Shown piece by piece: positions 48,337 through 49,954 of a stretch of 49,954 nt of DNA (position 1 is its first letter; every line of letters starts with the position of its first letter). Below the pieces are notes generated by a model. The model saw only the letters and a program-made list of their open reading frames with translations. It was not told where the DNA came from and ran no database searches. This stretch comes from JAIVJG01 sp964236735 (GTDB lineage Bacteria > Acidobacteriota > Blastocatellia > Pyrinomonadales > Pyrinomonadaceae), in contig CAXSFM010000026.1 in assembly GCA_964236735.1 (NCBI GenBank), positions 1 through 49,954 of the forward strand. The letters run 5' to 3'. The position numbers and the translations under genes are program-made.

Positions 48337-48930
48337 ATGGGCGATAAGACAAAGATCGAGTGGACTGATTCTAGCTGGAATCCAATTCGCGGCTGCTCCG
48401 TCGTCTCGGTCGAAAACCAGAAGACCGCTGACGAGCGCATCCCGTTCCTGCTGCAAACTCCTGCCACCGTGCGCTGGATCAGTGCGGAGCCGCTGCTCGG
48501 GCCGGTCAACCTTCGTCCTGCATGGCTCTACGACTCGTTTCCAAAACATATCAGCGCAAGCGGGAGGGCTTACGGACATCAGAGCCGTCTGCACTGGCTC
48601 GTGGCTGGTGGAGAGAGCGGCCCCAATGCGCGACCGATGCACCCGGACTGGGCACGCTCGCTGCGTGCCCAGTGCGTCGCGGCGGGCGTTGCGTTCTTCT
48701 TCAAACAATTCGGAGAGTGGGCGCCGCGCACATGGAGCGAAGTAATTGAACTGCCGCCGCCTGATGGCAGTTCTCGGCTCGGCTGTTTCAAGTCTGATGG
48801 AGAGTTCACCATCGGGTCGAGCGGCAGCAATCTTCAGAACATGGCGCGCGTCGGTAAGAAGACCGCAGGCCGTGTGCTCGATGGAAGAACGTGGGATGAG
48901 ATGCCGAAGGTCATGAGCCATGCCGGATGA
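48337..48930 (+). CDS. Gp37/Gp68-family (DUF5131) protein, internally deleted
   Basis: A 197-residue protein. It starts with KIEWTDSSWNPIRGCS (6-21), the normal family start, but jumps straight to SVENQKTADERIPFLLQTP (24-42) and then ISAEPLLGPV and AGGESGPNARPMHPDWAR. Full-length members have an intervening segment with the SxGCxxCYA cysteine cluster, thought to bind an iron-sulfur centre. Its absence makes a shortened, probably inactive or repurposed protein. The frame is intact, so it is not an ordinary pseudogene. Confidence 0.85.
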   Translation: MGDKTKIEWTDSSWNPIRGCSVVSVENQKTADERIPFLLQTPATVRWISAEPLLGPVNLRPAWLYDSFPKHISASGRAYGHQSRLHWLVAGGESGPNARPMHPDWARSLRAQCVAAGVAFFFKQFGEWAPRTWSEVIELPPPDGSSRLGCFKSDGEFTIGSSGSNLQNMARVGKKTAGRVLDGRTWDEMPKVMSHAG

Positions 48931-49108
48931 AAGACCGCTCGACGAACTCCATCGTTACTACATGGCGGGTTGGATCAGTGATGAAGCGATGATGTGCCTC
49001 AAGCGATTCTTTATCGAGCGCGAACAAAAACGTGTCGCTTCAATCAAACAGTTAGCACGCGACAGGTCGAAGCCCGCGCGGGGAATGATGGAGTTATTCG
49101 ATGAGTGA
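48920..49108 (+). CDS. Small hypothetical protein (62 aa)
   Basis: It overlaps the DUF5131 gene by 11 bp and the next gene by 8 bp. The product is helical and basic (DELHRYYMAGWISDEAMMCLKRFFIEREQKRV). No family is recognised. The overlapping ends support translation. Confidence 0.6.
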   Translation: MPDERPLDELHRYYMAGWISDEAMMCLKRFFIEREQKRVASIKQLARDRSKPARGMMELFDE

Positions 49109-49472
49109 GAGTGAACAGATTGTCATCGAGTCGAACCGCATCGTGCGCGGCCAGCAATTGATGCGCGCCGCACTGGATGAGCGACGGCCATGCCAGGCGC
49201 TCATTGACGGCGTGGAGAAAACTGTCATGCCGCTCTCGGTGCAGGAGACCGGGTATCAACTCGTCGCGTTCGGCGACTTCGACGTCAACGTCCTTCCGCT
49301 CGATGAAGCCGTGCGCTGCTATCTCGAAGGTCTCGACGACTACCGGGCGGGCAAGCAGTTTCACGAAGGCCCCTACGCGAAGCCGAGGGACGCACCGGAT
49401 GACGAGTATCAGCGCGGCTACGAATGGCGGCGCGGTTGGAATGATGCGGCGATGGGGAGGGCAGGGAAATGA
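49101..49472 (+). CDS. Hypothetical protein (123 aa)
   Basis: The ATG overlaps the previous frame. The product begins MSESEQIVIESNRIVRG and has a YLEGLDDYRAGKQFHEGPY plus YQRGYEWRRGWNDAAMGR end, resembling the repeated GxxxxRxG-W-D motifs of small ribosome-modulation-like phage proteins. The stop overlaps the next ATG (ATGAGC). Confidence 0.6.
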   Translation: MSESEQIVIESNRIVRGQQLMRAALDERRPCQALIDGVEKTVMPLSVQETGYQLVAFGDFDVNVLPLDEAVRCYLEGLDDYRAGKQFHEGPYAKPRDAPDDEYQRGYEWRRGWNDAAMGRAGK

Positions 49473-49786
49473 GCAGTGAAATGATCAACGTCTTGAACGC
49501 ACTGACGGACGAGGACGCGGCAGATCAGGCCAGTTACCGGCTGGAGAAGCCGGCGCTATTTATCGCGAGCTACATGAGCCGGGCAGAAGTCTTTGAACTC
49601 TTTCGGCGCCTCGCCGCGCGCGAGTTGACCGCCGGAGATTTCGTGACGCGATTCGCGGAGACGATAAGCGTCGCCGATTTGGAGAACAAGGTGCTCTTGC
49701 TCCCGACTGCTTTCAAGCTACTCGCCAAATATCCGCACTTGAGAGAGCAACATCAAGCGAAGCCGGCGAGCACGGAAATTTTATGA
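49469..49786 (+). CDS. Hypothetical protein (105 aa)
   Basis: Coupled to both neighbours by ATGA overlaps. A helical protein with SRAEVFELFRRLAARELTAGDF and LENKVLLLPTAFKLLAKYP. No family is recognised. Last complete gene before the circular join. Confidence 0.6.
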   Translation: MSSEMINVLNALTDEDAADQASYRLEKPALFIASYMSRAEVFELFRRLAARELTAGDFVTRFAETISVADLENKVLLLPTAFKLLAKYPHLREQHQAKPASTEIL

Positions 49787-49954
49787 GCGCGTTGAAAAAG
49801 GAGTTTTCGGGAGACATCCCTCCGATGACTGATCCGTTGGGTCGTTATTGGGATCAGCCAAACCGGGAAGACATTTTGGTTGATGAGACTCACGCCGTGA
49901 TGAGCGAAATAAGCTTTGGCTTGTTGCTCAATTATTCGTACTCCGTGCCCACGG
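49783..49954 (+). CDS. 5' part of junction-spanning small phage protein
   Basis: ATG 49783 overlaps the previous stop. The frame runs off the end and, joined through the 55-bp repeat, continues to TGA at 186, giving 100 residues. The N-terminal part (FSGDIPPMTDPLGRYWDQPN) completes the family pattern described for the first feature. Confidence 0.85.
   Translation, partial: MSALKKEFSGDIPPMTDPLGRYWDQPNREDILVDETHAVMSEISFGLLLNYSYSVPT
49900..49954. repeat. Right copy of 55-bp terminal repeat
   Basis: Identical to positions 1-55. Removing one copy gives a circle of 49,899 bp. Confidence 0.95.

Overview
The window is one complete circular phage genome. The last 55 bases (49900-49954) repeat the first 55 exactly, and one reading frame runs from 49783 across the join into 1-186 as a single coherent 100-residue protein. 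The unique circle is therefore about 49,899 bp. It is a temperate tailed phage with a long non-contractile tail (siphovirus type): tyrosine integrase, divergent repressor switch, small and large terminase, DUF4055 portal, scaffold, P22-type coat protein, tail tubes, a frameshifted tail chaperone, a 993-residue tape measure, and the DUF2460 / DUF2163 / NlpC-P60 / tip-protein series. It also carries parA and a winged-helix Rep-like gene, so a plasmid-like prophage state is possible. The host cannot be fixed from sequence alone. The GC-rich backbone, sigma70-type promoters, many apparently leaderless regulator mRNAs and a SEEMERAIEFL coiled-coil protein suggest a soil diderm, perhaps Acidobacteriota (low confidence).

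Layout. 0-5.7 kb: integrase, small genes and a HerA/FtsK-type ATPase. 5.8-9.2 kb: a minus-strand accessory island with a DUF4160/DUF2442 pair behind an autoregulated-looking promoter, two small genes, a nucleotide-cyclase-like protein and a deoxyribosyltransferase/TIR-like protein. 9.3-12.5 kb: DNA-binding protein, ParA, Rep-like protein and a membrane protein. 13-18.7 kb: nuclease and many small overlapping membrane or zinc-ribbon genes, including a possible lysis cluster. 18.7-32.3 kb: packaging, head and tail genes up to the tape measure. 32.5-34.9 kb: an AT-richer cargo block (pentapeptide-TIR protein, a second deoxyribosyltransferase-like protein, a coiled coil). 35.4-41.8 kb: tail tip genes. 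41.9-46.1 kb: lysogeny and conversion genes on both strands. 46.2-49.9 kb: early genes, including a lambda-O-like initiator gene that contains four iterons.

Main observations. (1) Four intergenic copies of a 26-base element, each exactly 40 bases before a -10-like hexamer, stand in front of the nuclease, membrane-gene, scaffold/coat and tail-tip blocks. They look like a phage-specific late promoter family. (2) A TPR protein with a LexA-fold C-terminus, in which the catalytic lysine position is alanine, is divergent from a gene for a small secreted peptide and next to the repressor switch. It could be a peptide-sensing lysogeny module. (3) The cyclase-like gene lies directly upstream of an NDT/TIR-like effector candidate, the order used by Pycsar-type defence. 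(4) Four dyad iterons inside the initiator gene resemble the lambda origin. (5) At least six regulator or early genes start within about 9 bases of a -10 box. No endolysin, ParB, tRNA or CRISPR array was recognised.
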